Counted from the first letter of the stretch, positions 18,336 through 27,287 are shown. The stretch is DNA of 64,000 bases from CADEED01 sp041395625 (GCA_041395625.1 JAWLAE010000001.1:124001-188000), one strand, 5' to 3'. The notes: a model not told the origin generated them from the letters alone. Translations and numbers: made by a program.

Positions 18336-18936
18336 TGACCTTCGATTGTAACTGCACCGTCTCATCCTTCAAATTGGCAATCATACCGACGGCACTCAGG
18401 CGCTGACCGGACCAGGTGAGTGTCACGAGCGCATCCGTCGTGATGCGCTCTTCACGAGGAGTGATGACGAGTGCGTCCGTATCGAGCTGGATCGTCTCGG
18501 CGGCGGTCGGCATCGGGCCCGCTACGTTGACATCACCGGACAACCGGATGCTATCACCGGACTCCTGCACTTCGCCCCGTTGCGCCGTGACTTTCCACAA
18601 CGCACGTGGCGCATCGGTGGTCGCAGCCGCGGCCGGGGCAGCTGGTGAGGTCACTTCGTCAGTGCGCGCACCGGGGTAATAGTCCATGCGTACGCGTTCA
18701 AGTTCGACGATCCCGGCATCCGGCCGCTGACGAATCAGTTCGGCCTTGAGGCGATAGAGCTCGCGACCATCCGTACCCGTCTCGATCACTTCGGTGTCGC
18801 GCGCGGCGTAGCCGGCATCGGCGCCGGCTCTCGCATCGTCATTCTCCGTGGTGTCGCTGCGTCCACCGATCAGAAAGACGCCAGCCAGCAGCGCTAACAG
18901 CAGCACGCCGATGACAAGCCGATAAGCGAGCCTCAC
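18316..18936 (-). CDS. lptC: LPS export protein LptC
   Basis: A 206-residue single-pass inner-membrane protein. The transmembrane anchor is at about residues 5-25 (LVIGVLLLALLAGVFLIGG), followed by a periplasmic LptC jellyroll domain. LptC receives LPS from LptB2FG and hands it to LptA. The start is a GTG at 18936 that overlaps the kdsC stop as GTGA; longer frames upstream run inside kdsC and are not credible. A Pro/Ala/Thr-rich insertion (about 110-125) interrupts the domain. Confidence 0.88.
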   Translation of the reverse strand: MRLAYRLVIGVLLLALLAGVFLIGGRSDTTENDDARAGADAGYAARDTEVIETGTDGRELYRLKAELIRQRPDAGIVELERVRMDYYPGARTDEVTSPAAPAAAATTDAPRALWKVTAQRGEVQESGDSIRLSGDVNVAGPMPTAAETIQLDTDALVITPREERITTDALVTLTWSGQRLSAVGMIANLKDETVQLQSKVNGRFIP

Positions 18937-19445
18937 GGTGTCGTTGCCCGGAGTGCGAGCAACAAGTCGCAGACTTCGCGCACCGCGCCGTCCCCGCCGC
19001 GGCAAGTGGTTATATAGTGGGCGGCGGATAATGCATCGGCATGCGCATTCGCGACCGCAACGGCGAGGCCAACCGCGCGCATCACGGGCACGTCCGGGCT
19101 GTCGTCGCCCACACAGCCGCATTGCGCGAGGTTGAACCGACGATCTTTGGCCAGCCGAGCGACCAGAGCCAGCTTGTCCGTCACACCCTGGTGGACAGCC
19201 TTGATGCCGAGCTCGCGGGCGCGCCGTGTGACGCCTGCGGAGCGGCGGCCGGATACGATGGCGACTGCAATTCCCGCGCGCTGCAACTGTTTGATGCCGT
19301 GGCCATCCTGCACGTGGAACACCTTGAGGCTTTCGCCACGGCTCCCATAGTAGAGCCGGCCGTCAGTCAGGACACCGTCGACGTCGAGTACCAGCAAGCG
19401 AATCTTGTTAGCACGGGCGCGCAGGCCTCGCGGCACTGCCGGCAT
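18933..19445 (-). CDS. kdsC: 3-deoxy-D-manno-octulosonate 8-phosphate phosphatase KdsC
   Basis: A 170-residue HAD phosphatase with motif I LVLDVDGVLTDG, motif II VSGRRS and motif IV GDDSPDVPVM. It hydrolyses Kdo-8-phosphate to Kdo, the last step before CMP activation for the LPS inner core. The length suits the small tetrameric KdsC family with no cap domain. The start overlaps the kdsD stop as TGATG. Confidence 0.95.
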   Translation of the reverse strand: MPAVPRGLRARANKIRLLVLDVDGVLTDGRLYYGSRGESLKVFHVQDGHGIKQLQRAGIAVAIVSGRRSAGVTRRARELGIKAVHQGVTDKLALVARLAKDRRFNLAQCGCVGDDSPDVPVMRAVGLAVAVANAHADALSAAHYITTCRGGDGAVREVCDLLLALRATTP

Positions 19446-20455
19446 CAGACTACTCCCGCGCGCATCAAATCGTGTACGTTGAGCGCACCGACCAGCTGGT
19501 TGGCAGCGTCGACGACAGGCAGCACCGTGATGCGATGCAATTCCATCAGATGCACCGCCTCGGCGGCCAGCTCATGCGGCCCGATCTTCTTGAACTCACG
19601 CGTCATGATGTCGCGCATCAACGTCTGGTGAACATTCACCTGGCCGTCGAGCGCGCGCCTGAGATCGCCGTCGGTGAAGACGCCGACGACTTGCCGCTGT
19701 GCGTCGGCGTCGATGACGACTGTCATCCCGAGCCCCTTGCGCGACATTTCCATCAGGCCCTGCGCGAGCACGGTGTCAGGACGCACGATCGGCAGATCAG
19801 CGCCTTTACGCATGACGTCGCTCACGTGCAGCAGCAGTTTGCGACCCAGGCTGCCACCGGGGTGCGAGCGCGCAAAGTCCTGGGCCGTGAAGCCTCGCGC
19901 CTCGAGCAGCGCCACTGCCAATGCGTCGCCGAGCGCGAGGCTCGCCGTGGTGCTGGCGGTGGGCGCGAGGTTGAGCGGGCAGGCTTCTTCGGTGACATTG
20001 ACGTCGAGGCACACCTCCGCATTGCGTGCCAGGGTGGAGTTCGCGTTGCCGGTGAGCGCAATCAACGGCGCTCCGAGTCGCGAGACATGCGGCAGCAGTA
20101 GCAGCACCTCGGGCGTTTCGCCGGAGTACGACAGCGCCAAAACGACGTCGTCACGCGTGATCATGCCGATGTCGCCATGCCCGGCTTCCGCCGGATGCAG
20201 GTAAAACGCGGCCGTGCCGGTGCTGGCCAGTGTGGCGGCGATCTTGCGAGCGACATGGCCGGACTTGCCCATGCCTGTGACGATGACCCGACCGCGGCAA
20301 TCGAGACACAATCGACAGGCGGCGGCAAAGGTGGGCTGTAGCCGCGGCGCAAGCGCGCTCAAGGCGCGTGCCTCGATCTCGAGGGCACGGCGACCCGAGG
20401 CGAGCAGCGCCTGCTCGGTGACCATGGCTTTGGCGGGTTTATCCATCGTCGGCAT
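19445..20455 (-). CDS. kdsD: D-arabinose 5-phosphate isomerase KdsD
   Basis: A 336-residue protein with an N-terminal SIS sugar-isomerase domain (VIVTGMGKSGHVARKIAATL, then HPAEAGHGDIGMI) and two C-terminal CBS domains (about 205-330). It converts ribulose 5-phosphate to arabinose 5-phosphate, the first step of Kdo synthesis. It heads the minus-strand LPS/rpoN operon. Only 34 bases separate its start from the divergent ibaG; starts at the Met 3 or 10 codons later cannot be ruled out. Confidence 0.95.
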   Translation of the reverse strand: MPTMDKPAKAMVTEQALLASGRRALEIEARALSALAPRLQPTFAAACRLCLDCRGRVIVTGMGKSGHVARKIAATLASTGTAAFYLHPAEAGHGDIGMITRDDVVLALSYSGETPEVLLLLPHVSRLGAPLIALTGNANSTLARNAEVCLDVNVTEEACPLNLAPTASTTASLALGDALAVALLEARGFTAQDFARSHPGGSLGRKLLLHVSDVMRKGADLPIVRPDTVLAQGLMEMSRKGLGMTVVIDADAQRQVVGVFTDGDLRRALDGQVNVHQTLMRDIMTREFKKIGPHELAAEAVHLMELHRITVLPVVDAANQLVGALNVHDLMRAGVV

Positions 20456-20489
20456 GATACCGCCCCGCTGGCCGCGCTAATATCGCAAC

Positions 20490-20735
20490 ATGAACCCAGA
20501 AGTCGTAGCCGATCTCATTCGTGCCGGTATGCCCGGCGCCCACGTCCAGGTGCAGTCTGACGACAATACCCATTTCGCGGCGCTGGTGGTCGCCGCCGAG
20601 TTCGCGGGTAAACGGCCGATTGCCCGGCATCAGCTGGTCTATCGCGCCCTAGGGGAGAAAATGGGGCGTGAGATACACGCGCTATCCATCGAGGCGCTGA
20701 CGCCCGCGGAACTTGCCGCGCGGCAGGGCGCCTGA
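20490..20735 (+). CDS. ibaG: BolA/IbaG family protein
   Basis: An 81-residue BolA-fold protein with the conserved core FAGKRPIARHQLVYRALG and the His used for iron-sulfur ligation with monothiol glutaredoxins. IbaG-type proteins sit beside murA in many gammaproteobacteria and are linked to acid stress and Fe-S trafficking. The stop is 22 bases before the murA start, so they probably share an operon. The mla phospholipid-transport genes that often precede ibaG are not present. Confidence 0.9.
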   Translation: MNPEVVADLIRAGMPGAHVQVQSDDNTHFAALVVAAEFAGKRPIARHQLVYRALGEKMGREIHALSIEALTPAELAARQGA

Positions 20736-20757
20736 GCGCGAGCCGGAAGGACCGACA

Positions 20758-22017
20758 GTGGACAAATTGCAGATTCAGGGCGGTACGCCACTCGAGGGCG
20801 AGGTACGCATCTCGGGCGCCAAGAACGCGACGTTGCCAATCATCGCCGCGGCGCTGTTAGCGGATGACCCGGTGACGATTGGCAACGTGCCGCATCTGCA
20901 CGATGTCACGACGATGATCGAGTTGCTCGGACGCATGGGCGTTTCGGTCACCATCGATGAGCACATGAAAATCGAGATCGATCCGTCGACCATCCGCGAT
21001 CACGTCGCGCCGTACGAGCTGGTCAAGACGATGCGTGCCTCGATACTGGTATTGGGCCCGCTCGTTGCGCGGTTCGGGTCCGCTGACGTCTCACTGCCCG
21101 GCGGCTGCGCCATCGGTGCGCGGCCGGTGAACATCCATGTGGCGGGCCTGCAGGCGATGGGCGCCGACATCAGCATCGAAGGCGGCTATATCCGTGCGCG
21201 CGCGGGGCGGCTGCAAGGCGCGCGGCTGGTGCTCGATACTGTGACTGTGACCGGCACGGAGAATCTCCTGATGGCCGCCGTGCTGGCTGACGGTGAGACG
21301 ATCCTCGAAAACGCTGCACGCGAGCCGGAGGTCGTTGACCTGGCCAATTTCCTGATCGCGATGGGTGCCAAGATCGAGGGTGCCGGTACCGACAAGATTG
21401 TCGTGCAAGGTGTGAAGAAGCTGCACGGCACGCACTACGAGATCTTGCCGGATCGAATCGAGGGCGGTACCTATCTGGTCGCCGGTGCCATGACCGGCGG
21501 CAACGTACGTATCAAACGGACGCGGCCTGAACATCTCGATGCGGTAACGGCCAAATTGCAGGAGGCGGGCGCCAAGGTGGGTGTAGGCGATACCTGGATC
21601 GAGGTCGACATGCGCGGCAAGCGCCCCAGGTCGGTCGACGTGCGCACGGCGCCGTATCCAGCGTTTCCGACGGACATGCAGGCGCAGTTCGCCGCGCTCA
21701 ACACGATCGCCGATGGTGTGGGCACGATCATCGAGACGATTTTCGAGAACCGCTTCATGCACATGCTCGAGATGCGGCGCATGGGGGCGGAGATCCGTCT
21801 CGAGGGCAATACTGCCATCATCAAAGGTGTGCAGAAGCTCACCGCCGCACCTGTCATGGCTACCGACCTGCGCGCGTCGGCGAGTCTCGTGCTCGCCGGG
21901 CTGGTGGCGGAAGGACGGACCGATATCGAGCGCATTTATCACATCGATCGCGGCTACGAGGCGATCGAGGAGAAGCTGGCGCAACTCGGCGCGCAGATCA
22001 AGCGGGTGCCTAACTAG
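20758..22017 (+). CDS. murA: UDP-N-acetylglucosamine 1-carboxyvinyltransferase MurA
   Basis: A 419-residue enolpyruvyl transferase, the usual family length. It transfers enolpyruvate from PEP to UDP-GlcNAc, the committed step of peptidoglycan synthesis. The N-terminal SGAKNATLPI loop and the active-site Cys117 in PGGCAIGARPVN are present, so fosfomycin sensitivity would be expected at this site. The start is the GTG at 20758: it has GGAAGG upstream and gives the normal N-terminus DKLQI. An ATG-type start 45 bases earlier lies inside ibaG. Confidence 0.96.
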   Translation: MDKLQIQGGTPLEGEVRISGAKNATLPIIAAALLADDPVTIGNVPHLHDVTTMIELLGRMGVSVTIDEHMKIEIDPSTIRDHVAPYELVKTMRASILVLGPLVARFGSADVSLPGGCAIGARPVNIHVAGLQAMGADISIEGGYIRARAGRLQGARLVLDTVTVTGTENLLMAAVLADGETILENAAREPEVVDLANFLIAMGAKIEGAGTDKIVVQGVKKLHGTHYEILPDRIEGGTYLVAGAMTGGNVRIKRTRPEHLDAVTAKLQEAGAKVGVGDTWIEVDMRGKRPRSVDVRTAPYPAFPTDMQAQFAALNTIADGVGTIIETIFENRFMHMLEMRRMGAEIRLEGNTAIIKGVQKLTAAPVMATDLRASASLVLAGLVAEGRTDIERIYHIDRGYEAIEEKLAQLGAQIKRVPN

Positions 22018-22051
22018 CTTTGCGTCGCAAGGCCAAAGATGGACAACCGAA

Positions 22052-22315
22052 ATGCCGACAGCTGATGAGTGGTTTGCAGATCTAACGGCGCAGCAACGCG
22101 TGCTGCTTGAGAGCTTGCGGTCCATGATCCTGGATACGCACGTCGCGATCGGATTCCAGCATGGTGCGGCTTTGGCTGACCCCGAGCAACTTCTGCAAGG
22201 CAAGGGCAGAGATATGCGTCATGTCAGGATGGCGCTGGGCGAAAGCTTCGACAATCAAGCGGTTGGTGCCTTGATTCGCGATGCCCTGCGTCATGACGCG
22301 ACGATTTCCAAATAG
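22052..22315 (+). pseudogene. Internally shortened DUF1801-like protein
   Basis: An 87-residue open frame. The N-terminal part EWFADLTAQQRVLLESLRSMI and the C-terminal part (IGFQHGAALADPEQLLQGKG, then MRHVRM) resemble the start and end of DUF1801/YdhG-type proteins of about 110-130 residues. The central 30-odd residues, usually containing a conserved Lys-Trp-Gly segment, are missing without a frame break. This looks like an in-frame deletion that left a remnant, although a short functional variant cannot be excluded. DUF1801 function is unknown. Family recognition is from memory. Confidence 0.5.
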
Positions 22316-22692
22316 TGCAGGGCGTAGCAGCTAAACCCCATGGGCTGATTCGGCGCCTTGCACTGAACCAAAGCAGGCTTGGCCCGCGCGATTGTCCTCA
22401 TGAAGTCCCAGCCACGCGTACACACAACCCCGAGATTGGGCCTCGGCAACGAGCGATTCTGTTGGTGGCCGGTCGATTCCCGGCGGCGATGTGCCGAGGC
22501 GGCACCGACCTCATTGATCCACAATTAGGGCCGCTTGTCGGGATGAAAGTACTCGACACCCTATGCCATGCCAACTACCACGCCAGCCTCCAGCGCTAGC
22601 ATCATCATGTGACGCGGGTCAGACACGAACCTGGCAAGTTGTCGCTGTTCGTCGCCGTGCGTCCGTCCGTTGCGCAGCATCGGCTGTGATAC
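22316..22692. other. Intergenic stretch without a recognisable gene
   Basis: About 380 bases between the shortened DUF1801 gene and the YdeI-like gene. Short open frames on both strands show no family resemblance and no good ribosome binding site. The only structure seen is an 8-bp inverted repeat, GCCTCGGC at 22440-22447 and GCCGAGGC at 22493-22500, which could form a loose hairpin. Confidence 0.5.
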
Positions 22693-23001
22693 TTACTGTC
22701 TAGGTTTCTTGTCTATCAGGACGTCTTGCTGCCATTTGCTCGGCCTTTTATCGGTACGATGAATGCAGCCTACCCAACAGCATGGTCGTTTCTTGCCTTC
22801 GAGCAGTTCGTCTACAGTTCGAGTTACCCGTCTTGCACGGGTCTGCGCTCGTTTGGCGTCTTCAATCCAGCAGATGAATTCGTTGCGCGCACTAGGGGTC
22901 AAGATTTCCCATAGGCCTATAGTTTCTTGTCTTCTACTCAACGCCTCGATCAAATCGGCAGGCATATGGTGCACGAGACCGCCTGAGAGCTTCTTTTTCA
23001 T
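22693..23001 (-). CDS. YdeI/OmpD-associated family protein, short form
   Basis: A 102-residue protein that resembles the C-terminal part of the YdeI/OmpD-associated (bacteriocin-protection) family. The features are PADLIEALSRR, the LWEILTPSARNEFICWIEDA helix and the RARRVTRTVDELLEGKKRP end. Members of this family are typically longer, so this may be the C-terminal module alone; a Cys/Trp-containing tail after it is unlike the family. Function is unknown. It lies alone on the minus strand in an accessory-looking stretch. Confidence 0.7.
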   Translation of the reverse strand: MKKKLSGGLVHHMPADLIEALSRRQETIGLWEILTPSARNEFICWIEDAKRAQTRARRVTRTVDELLEGKKRPCCWVGCIHRTDKRPSKWQQDVLIDKKPRQ

Positions 23002-23201
23002 GTAGCCAACCTAGCAAGTATGTCCGGCCAGTCAATCGTTGTGTTTGAGTCACGCACGGACCGAGTGCTGGGCGGCGCGTCCCTTGCGTCCCGTCAGTCC
23101 GTCTGTTAGATGCCGAACCGAATGGTCCAGTATTGGCAGCTACTTGTCACTTTGGGCGCTAGCTAGCTCTTGACGATGTCGTTTGGTTCTCAGGAGGCGC
23201 G

Positions 23202-23603
23202 ATGGAGATTGCTGGAGGTTGTCATTGTGGTGCGGTCCGCTATCGGCGGAGCGGCGCAGCGATTACCCACGCGCTATGCCACTGCACGGATTGTCGTCGT
23301 CATGCCAGCGCCCCGATGGTTGCGTGGACCATGTACAAAGATGACGCGGTAAAGGTCACGAAGGGCACGCCGAAGATCTACGGCTCCTCCGAATACGGAC
23401 GACGGCATTTCTGCCCGGATTGCGGTACAGGCTTGTTCTACACGAATGCACAATCGCTGCCGGGTATCATCGATGTCCAGAGCAGTACCAACGACGACCC
23501 GGACAGGGTGCCCGCTCGCGCGCACATTCAAGTCGCCGAACGTATCGGCTGGATGGCGAGCGCGCACGAACTACCCATGTTCGAGCGTTACCCGCCGCAG
23601 TAG
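23202..23603 (+). CDS. GFA family protein (CENP-V/GFA domain)
   Basis: A 133-residue zinc protein with the family's ligand pattern: GGCHCGAVRY at the N-terminus, CHCTDCRRH and FCPDCGTGLFYT. The group is named after glutathione-dependent formaldehyde-activating enzyme, but most members have no proven activity and formaldehyde adduct formation may be non-enzymatic. GGAGG immediately precedes the ATG. It is a single gene flanked by non-coding DNA, so context does not add a role. Confidence 0.88.
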   Translation: MEIAGGCHCGAVRYRRSGAAITHALCHCTDCRRHASAPMVAWTMYKDDAVKVTKGTPKIYGSSEYGRRHFCPDCGTGLFYTNAQSLPGIIDVQSSTNDDPDRVPARAHIQVAERIGWMASAHELPMFERYPPQ

Positions 23604-24176
23604 CACTGGCGAGATCGTCCCGCCGTTTCGATCAAGGCTCTAGCCTCAGTATTCATGATCGGACTTGCGCCGACCCCGCTTACGGCGCCGATCCTCATCG
23701 GGCAGCATGAAGCGCCGTATCCCGGTATCGTCCTGCTCGCGCCGCGCGTCCGTCCGCCGGTCCGGGAGCTTTCTGTAGGTGCAGGTACACGTGTCGGACG
23801 ACTTGCAGTGGGGCAAAGGAAGTCGCGGGGCTGCGGCTACCAGATAGCGTCTCCCTTTTAGCGCGTGGGCCGCCGGGCAGGAGGTCTTCGAAGGCACGAC
23901 TTCTATGGCCTGCCACCGCGAAATCCGGGGCGGGGGAGCGGTTATGTCGGGCTGTAACAGCTTTTTCCACACGGTTGAACACCTCCGGCGAGCAAGAACG
24001 CAGCGTAGTGGTCTTAGTGAGTCAGGCGCAGCGCCAGCGAAAAACTGGTCAGTTCTCAACCTGAGATTTTGCTGCGAATGATCGTTTGACATACTTCACA
24101 ATGCTTGGACGGCGCTGTTGCTTTTTCGAGCGCAATGCGTGCAGTCTGGCCAGACACCAATAAATAACGATTCGAC
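23604..24176. other. Intergenic region upstream of ECF sigma gene
   Basis: About 570 bases. Open frames of 60-150 codons exist on both strands but have biased, Arg-rich composition without recognisable domains, so none is called. A TTGACA hexamer occurs at 24086-24091 without a matching -10 at normal spacing. A perfect palindrome lies just before the sigma gene and is listed separately. Confidence 0.5.
24144..24155. promoter_or_regulatory. Perfect 12-bp palindrome before ECF sigma gene
   Basis: GTCTGGCCAGAC is a perfect palindrome ending 21 bases before the TTG start of the sigma gene. Its position suits an operator for a dimeric regulator or a short hairpin near the ribosome binding site. 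No regulator is identified. Confidence 0.3.
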
Positions 24177-24749
24177 TTGGAAGACGGCGTGCCTCTAGGG
24201 ACTGATGCAACCACTTTGTTGCGCCGCTGGACTGACGGCGACACCGACGCCATGAACGAAGTGGTGACCATGCTGTACGAGCAGATGCATCGCATTGCGG
24301 CTGGTCAGCTGCGGCACGAGCGCCAATTGACGATCCAGCCGACGCAGCTCGTCAACGATGTCTATCTCCGGCTCGTCGATCTCAAAAGAATCGACTGGCA
24401 GGACCGCAGCCACTTCCTCGCGATGTTCGCACGCATCGCGCGGCGCGCCTTGGTAGACGAAGCGCGCAAGCGCGGTGCCGGCAAGCGTCGTGGCCAGTCC
24501 GTCACACTGTCGACGCAACTGCCCATGCCTGCGGCGGGCATGTTGGACGTGCTGCAAATGGACGAAATGCTGACCCGGCTCGCCGCTATCGATGAGATCG
24601 CATCGCAGGTGGTTGAATTGCGGGTGTTTTCTGGTCTCAGCCTGGAAGAAGTCGCGGTGTACCTCAAGCTTTCGCCCTCGACGATCAGTCGCAAGTGGCG
24701 TGCAGCCAAGGCGTGGCTGGCCGAGGAATTCAAGGACTCATCCAGTTAG
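24177..24749 (+). CDS. ECF-type RNA polymerase sigma factor (kinase-associated group)
   Basis: A 190-residue ECF sigma factor. Sigma region 2 contains LVNDVYLRLVDLKRIDWQD and FLAMFARIARRALVDEARKR; region 4 contains VVELRVFSGLSLEEVAVYL and LSPSTISRKWRAAKAWL. The style matches the ECF group linked to Ser/Thr kinases rather than to a membrane anti-sigma factor. The kinase gene begins ten bases after its stop. The start is weak: TTG 24177 or GTG 24189 are both possible and no clear Shine-Dalgarno sequence is seen. Target promoters are unknown. Confidence 0.87.
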   Translation: MEDGVPLGTDATTLLRRWTDGDTDAMNEVVTMLYEQMHRIAAGQLRHERQLTIQPTQLVNDVYLRLVDLKRIDWQDRSHFLAMFARIARRALVDEARKRGAGKRRGQSVTLSTQLPMPAAGMLDVLQMDEMLTRLAAIDEIASQVVELRVFSGLSLEEVAVYLKLSPSTISRKWRAAKAWLAEEFKDSSS

Positions 24750-24758
24750 GGATGCGAC

Positions 24759-27233
24759 ATGCCGAGCGATTCCAACCAACAGCGGCAGCACGCGTTCGCG
24801 GTCTTCGAGTCCCTGCTCGATTTGGACAAGCCGCAGCGCGAGGCTGTGCTCGAGAAACTGCGGCAAGAGGATCCTGCCTGTCATGCGAGCGTGCTTGCGC
24901 TGCTGCGGGCTGACGAATCTGCCGCCCTCAATACGGGTGAGCTGCACGACGCCATTCAGCCAGCCCCACCCAACCTCGCCGGTACGCTGATCGACCGCTA
25001 TCGTTTGATCGAGCAGGTCGGGGCGGGTGGCATGGGCGTGGTGTACCGTGCCAGGCGCGAGGATGCGGTCGAGCAGCAGGTTGCCGTCAAGCTGGTGCGC
25101 CAGGAGTTGCGAACGGCCGCCAGTCTCGCGCGCTTTCACGTCGAACGACAGGCGCTGGCCCGCCTCGAGCATCCGGGCATCGCGCGGCTGATCGATGCCG
25201 GCGTCAGTCAGGATGGGCGCCCCTGGTACGTGATGGAATTCGTCGACGGCGTGCCGATAGACGCCTACTGTCGCAACCAGCATCTCGCCCTGCGGCAACG
25301 TGTGAAGTTGCTGGTCGAATTGTGCCGCATCGTCGAATCGGCGCATCAAGCGCTGGTCGTCCACCGCGACATCAAGCCAGGCAACGTGCTGGTGACGAGC
25401 GCCGGCCAGCTTAAGCTCATCGATTTCGGCATCGCGAAATTCGTGGCGGCCGACGCCAGCGACGACGGGCTCACGCTGGCTGCGGGCGCGGGCTATACGG
25501 TGCATTTTGCCTCGCCCGAACAGGTCGCAGGCCGTACAGTAACGACTGTTACCGACGTGTATGGCATCGGCGCACTGGCATTCTATTTACTGACAGACAA
25601 CAAGTTGTTTGCCGCGCGCGCGACGTCTGGCGCTGACTACATTCGGGCGGTCACCACTGAAGAGCCTGAATGGCCCAGTCGCGTTGCCAAACTACCGCAG
25701 CTGCGGGGCGATCTAGACAACATTCTTCGCAAAGCTCTCGCCCGCGAGCCTGGTGCGCGCTATACGTCTGCCGCGGCGCTGGGTCGGGATCTACAGAATT
25801 TCCTCGATCACCGGCCCGTCGAGGCCCGCGCACCGAGTCTTCTCTACCGGAGTCAGAAATTCTTCCGCCGCAACATCGCGGCGAGTGTGCTCGGCTCTTT
25901 GCTGCTCGTTTCGTTGGCGATTGGTCTTGTGAGCTATGCGGCGGCGGCCAGAGAAGTAGAGCGCCAGCGCGATGCGGCGCAAACCGATGCGCGACGGGCC
26001 AAAGAAGTCAGTTTGTTCCTGACCGATATGTTGACGGCGGCGGATCCACGCGCCGGATCCGAGCCGACTTCGCTCGTTAGCGTCGTCGATCGCGCGCTGC
26101 AAAAAACCGAACAGATGCTGTCAGTCGATCCACTGGTCGCCGCGACCGTGCTCGAGACGATTGCGTCAGTCAATTCCTCGCTGGGACGCTTCGAGCAGGC
26201 ACTGGATGCCAACCAACGCGCGCTGGATATCTATGGCGCCGCAGCCGGCCAGGATTTGCAGACGGTGAAGTTGTTGGGCAATCGCGGCGAACTGCTGCAG
26301 CGCGCGGGCCGCTATGCTGAAGCGGGGACCCTGTTGGTTCAGGCTAACAACCGTATCCAGGAGCTCGCGCCGGGCAGCCTCGATGCCGCGTTGATCGAGG
26401 GCCAGCTGGGCAGCCAGATCATGAATTCCGGGGGTGACGCGGCTGAGGCACGGGAACGATTGGCGAGTGCGGTCAACGCGTTGCGTAGTCTCGCGGTGGC
26501 CGACGAGCGCCTCGCCGCCGTGCTGAACGACTACGGGGTTGCACTGGCCGGCGAGAATCGCTGGGACGAGGCTATCGCGGCGCACGAGGAAGCCGTCGAG
26601 GTCACGGAGAACGCCTTGGGCGCGGATCATGTCGTCACCAACGACATGCGATCGGGCCTGGCCGGTGTGCTCGGTATGGCCGGGCGTTTTCGCGCCGGCG
26701 CCGAAGTGCACCGCGCGGTCTGGCAGTCGCGTCGCAAGGTGCTCGGCGACGAAAACCTGGACACGCTCTGGAGCGCCGTTTCCCTCGCCGACTATCTCAT
26801 GTCGTCAGGGCAGCCCGCCGAGGCTGCACGATTGTCGCGCGAATCACTCGCCGGACTGACCAAGCTCAATGGCCTGGATCATCCCGTGACCCAATTCGCG
26901 TGGGTCACTGCCGCCCGTGCAGCGTGCGAGTCGGGCGATGCGCGCTGGGGACTCGAGCAAGCACAGGGGGTGTATGCCCGCCGCGTCGCCACCTACGGCG
27001 AAAGCCATTGGCTCGCTGCCAACACGGCTTCCGTGTTGGGTCGATGCCAGATGCTCGAGGGGCAATTTGCGGCTGCCGAAAAGACCTTGCTGTCGGCCAG
27101 TGCCAGGCTGGAGTCGGCGCGCGGTGCCGACTTCGTCCGGACGCAGGACGCGTTCAGGAACCTTGCGGAACTCTACGATCGCTGGAAGCGGCCCGCACAA
27201 GCGGCTGAATGGCGCGCCCGCCTGACACAGTAA
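24759..27233 (+). CDS. Membrane-anchored Ser/Thr protein kinase with TPR sensor region
   Basis: An 824-residue Hanks-type kinase. The catalytic domain spans about 85-345 with the Gly loop VGAGGMGVVYRA, the Lys in QQVAVKLV, catalytic HRDIKPGNVLV, DFGIAKF and an ASPEQV activation segment. A transmembrane helix follows at about 372-395 (VLGSLLLVSLAIGLVSYAA). The remainder (about 440-824) is helical TPR-like repeat and probably periplasmic. The first 75 residues are a helical region rich in charged residues. The gene follows the ECF sigma gene by ten bases, so the kinase may phosphorylate that sigma factor in response to an envelope signal; this is inference from the known pairing. Confidence 0.9.
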   Translation: MPSDSNQQRQHAFAVFESLLDLDKPQREAVLEKLRQEDPACHASVLALLRADESAALNTGELHDAIQPAPPNLAGTLIDRYRLIEQVGAGGMGVVYRARREDAVEQQVAVKLVRQELRTAASLARFHVERQALARLEHPGIARLIDAGVSQDGRPWYVMEFVDGVPIDAYCRNQHLALRQRVKLLVELCRIVESAHQALVVHRDIKPGNVLVTSAGQLKLIDFGIAKFVAADASDDGLTLAAGAGYTVHFASPEQVAGRTVTTVTDVYGIGALAFYLLTDNKLFAARATSGADYIRAVTTEEPEWPSRVAKLPQLRGDLDNILRKALAREPGARYTSAAALGRDLQNFLDHRPVEARAPSLLYRSQKFFRRNIAASVLGSLLLVSLAIGLVSYAAAAREVERQRDAAQTDARRAKEVSLFLTDMLTAADPRAGSEPTSLVSVVDRALQKTEQMLSVDPLVAATVLETIASVNSSLGRFEQALDANQRALDIYGAAAGQDLQTVKLLGNRGELLQRAGRYAEAGTLLVQANNRIQELAPGSLDAALIEGQLGSQIMNSGGDAAEARERLASAVNALRSLAVADERLAAVLNDYGVALAGENRWDEAIAAHEEAVEVTENALGADHVVTNDMRSGLAGVLGMAGRFRAGAEVHRAVWQSRRKVLGDENLDTLWSAVSLADYLMSSGQPAEAARLSRESLAGLTKLNGLDHPVTQFAWVTAARAACESGDARWGLEQAQGVYARRVATYGESHWLAANTASVLGRCQMLEGQFAAAEKTLLSASARLESARGADFVRTQDAFRNLAELYDRWKRPAQAAEWRARLTQ

Positions 27234-27242
27234 CAACTGGGA

Positions 27243-27287
27243 AGCCGGGAAAGCCGCTGACCGACGGTCACGCGTACTTTCCCGGCT
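27243..27287. terminator. Bidirectional hairpin terminator between convergent genes
   Basis: AGCCGGGAAAG at 27243-27253 pairs perfectly with CTTTCCCGGCT at 27277-27287, and the loop holds a second small stem (TGACC/GGTCA). It lies between the convergent kinase and exported-protein stops. There is only a pyrimidine-rich run (CTCTCTCT) after it and no true T tract, so termination efficiency is uncertain. Confidence 0.55.

Noticed and set aside
22455..22480. tRNA T-arm-like sequence (GCCGG, seven-base loop, CCGGC)
   Set aside because: The loop lacks the TTC start, and no acceptor, D or anticodon arms can be built around it.
23646..24092. 148-codon open frame on the minus strand
   Set aside because: Arg/Pro-rich composition, no domain resemblance, no ribosome binding site; typical of a chance frame in high-GC DNA.
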